Source: Gemmatimonadota bacterium (GTDB taxonomy: Bacteria > Gemmatimonadota > Gemmatimonadetes > Gemmatimonadales > GWC2-71-9). Taken from it: 5,253 nt of DNA. The notes beneath the pieces are model-generated. The model searched no databases, was not told the origin of the DNA, and was given only the letters and a program-made list of their open reading frames with translations. Of this stretch, positions 4,792-5,253 are shown in pieces. The stretch covers positions 1 through 5,253 of the forward strand of contig QHUE01000247.1 in assembly GCA_003221825.1 (NCBI GenBank), in the 5' to 3' direction. Numbering within the stretch: position 1 is the stretch's first letter; each line of letters begins with the position of its first letter. Position numbers and translations under genes: made by a program.

Positions 4792-5253
4792 GGCGTTAAC
4801 TTCGCTCAGACCGAGACGTCAGACCAGACACGTGACAATCTTCCTGTTTGCAACCGCTTGTCTGCTCACCGCGCAAGCTCCCGGCCCGAACCTGACGCCG
4901 CGCGATTCGGCGTTCCATGCGCTGAATCGCCTGGCGTATGGCGCGCGCCCGGCTGAAGCCGACAGCGTCGCCCGCATCGGCGTGATGCGGTGGATCGAGC
5001 GGCAGCTCGACCCTGATCATGTGCCCGATCCGCGCCTCCGCGACCGCGAGCGGGCATTCAAGATCCTCGACTACGATCGCGCCGATCTCGCGGGCCGCTA
5101 TCGGGAGGCGATCCGGGAACGCCAGCGCATGCAGCGGGAAGCCGCGGCGGCCGGGGACACGATGCGCCCACCCGGCGCGGGTCCCATGCGCGAGTTTCGG
5201 GAGCTCGGCGGGGAGCTGCAGCAGCTCGCGATCATGCGGGCCGCGGTCTCCGA
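4790..5253 (+). CDS. DUF1800 protein, N-terminal part (cut at right edge)
   Basis: About 154 residues are visible. After a signal peptide comes the typical DUF1800 opening: DSAFHALNRLAYGARPAEADSVARIGVMRWIERQLDP, then a charged, helical stretch (DRADLAGRYREAIRERQRMQ) and ELGGELQQLAIMRAAVS, which in this family leads into the conserved core beyond the edge. DUF1800 proteins are exported and often encoded beside DUF1501 genes; their function is not established, and no DUF1501 gene is in view. I prefer ATG 4790 because it supplies a basic n-region (RPRRQTRH) before the hydrophobic core IFLFATACLLT and an AQA cleavage site at residues 28-30. From the alternative GTG 4832 the signal peptide would have no positive charge. 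Neither start has a clear Shine-Dalgarno. With ATG 4790 the gene overlaps the exporter start codon by two bases. Confidence 0.88.
   Translation, partial: MALTSLRPRRQTRHVTIFLFATACLLTAQAPGPNLTPRDSAFHALNRLAYGARPAEADSVARIGVMRWIERQLDPDHVPDPRLRDRERAFKILDYDRADLAGRYREAIRERQRMQREAAAAGDTMRPPGAGPMREFRELGGELQQLAIMRAAVS
4806..4825. repeat. Short direct repeat TCAGACC x2 between divergent starts
   Basis: TCAGACC occurs at 4806-4812 and again at 4819-4825, 13 bases apart start to start, with the palindrome GACGTC (4815-4820) overlapping the second copy. It sits just upstream of the ABC exporter and of the alternative GTG start of the DUF1800 gene, where a regulator controlling either could bind. A chance match is quite possible at this length. 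Confidence 0.25.

Noticed and set aside
4859..4905. Lipoprotein signal in the DUF1800 protein (FATACLL)
   Set aside because: The Cys lies in the middle of the hydrophobic core and lacks a proper lipobox; the downstream AQA site fits signal peptidase I better.

Overview
This is a GC-rich, tightly packed bacterial chromosomal window with no mobile element, RNA gene or CRISPR array that I can see. The combination of protein types suggests Gemmatimonadota or a related soil or sediment lineage. Those types are a two-domain DUF4440/SnoaL-like secreted protein, a stand-alone TonB plug-like protein, a DUF1800 protein and a LytS-type kinase paired with a LytTR-like receiver. The assignment is inferred from family resemblance, because no marker gene is present.

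Layout from left to right. Bases 1-1700 (minus strand) hold a two-component pair: a four-TM, LytS-type sensor histidine kinase (621-1700), followed with a 20-base overlap by a response regulator (1-640) that runs off the left edge. The regulator has a LytTR-style receiver but an OmpR/PhoB-type winged-helix output domain. A GGGGGC tandem repeat (771-794) encodes a run of nine glycines in the kinase ATP lid. A 136-base divergent gap (1701-1836) with a 13-base palindrome separates the kinase from a plus-strand gene for a secreted tandem NTF2-like protein (1837-2508). Its first domain appears to have lost about 56 central residues in frame. That gene meets the next one tail to tail, the two stop codons sharing the tetranucleotide CTAG.

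Bases 2505-4791 (minus strand) form a probable two-gene operon: a full-length ABC exporter (membrane domain plus ATPase, 623 aa), then, 19 bases on, a 131-aa secreted protein that looks like an isolated TonB-receptor plug domain. Diverging from the exporter is the start of a DUF1800 protein (4790 to the right edge). If its ATG is the true start, the two start codons interlock in one CATG.

The kinase and regulator clearly work together. The exporter and plug-like protein are probably cotranscribed, but a shared job is only inferred. Nothing here proves a wholly new system. The items most worth a second look are the hybrid two-component pair, the repeat-encoded polyglycine ATP lid, the internally deleted NTF2-like protein and the exporter/plug-only pair.
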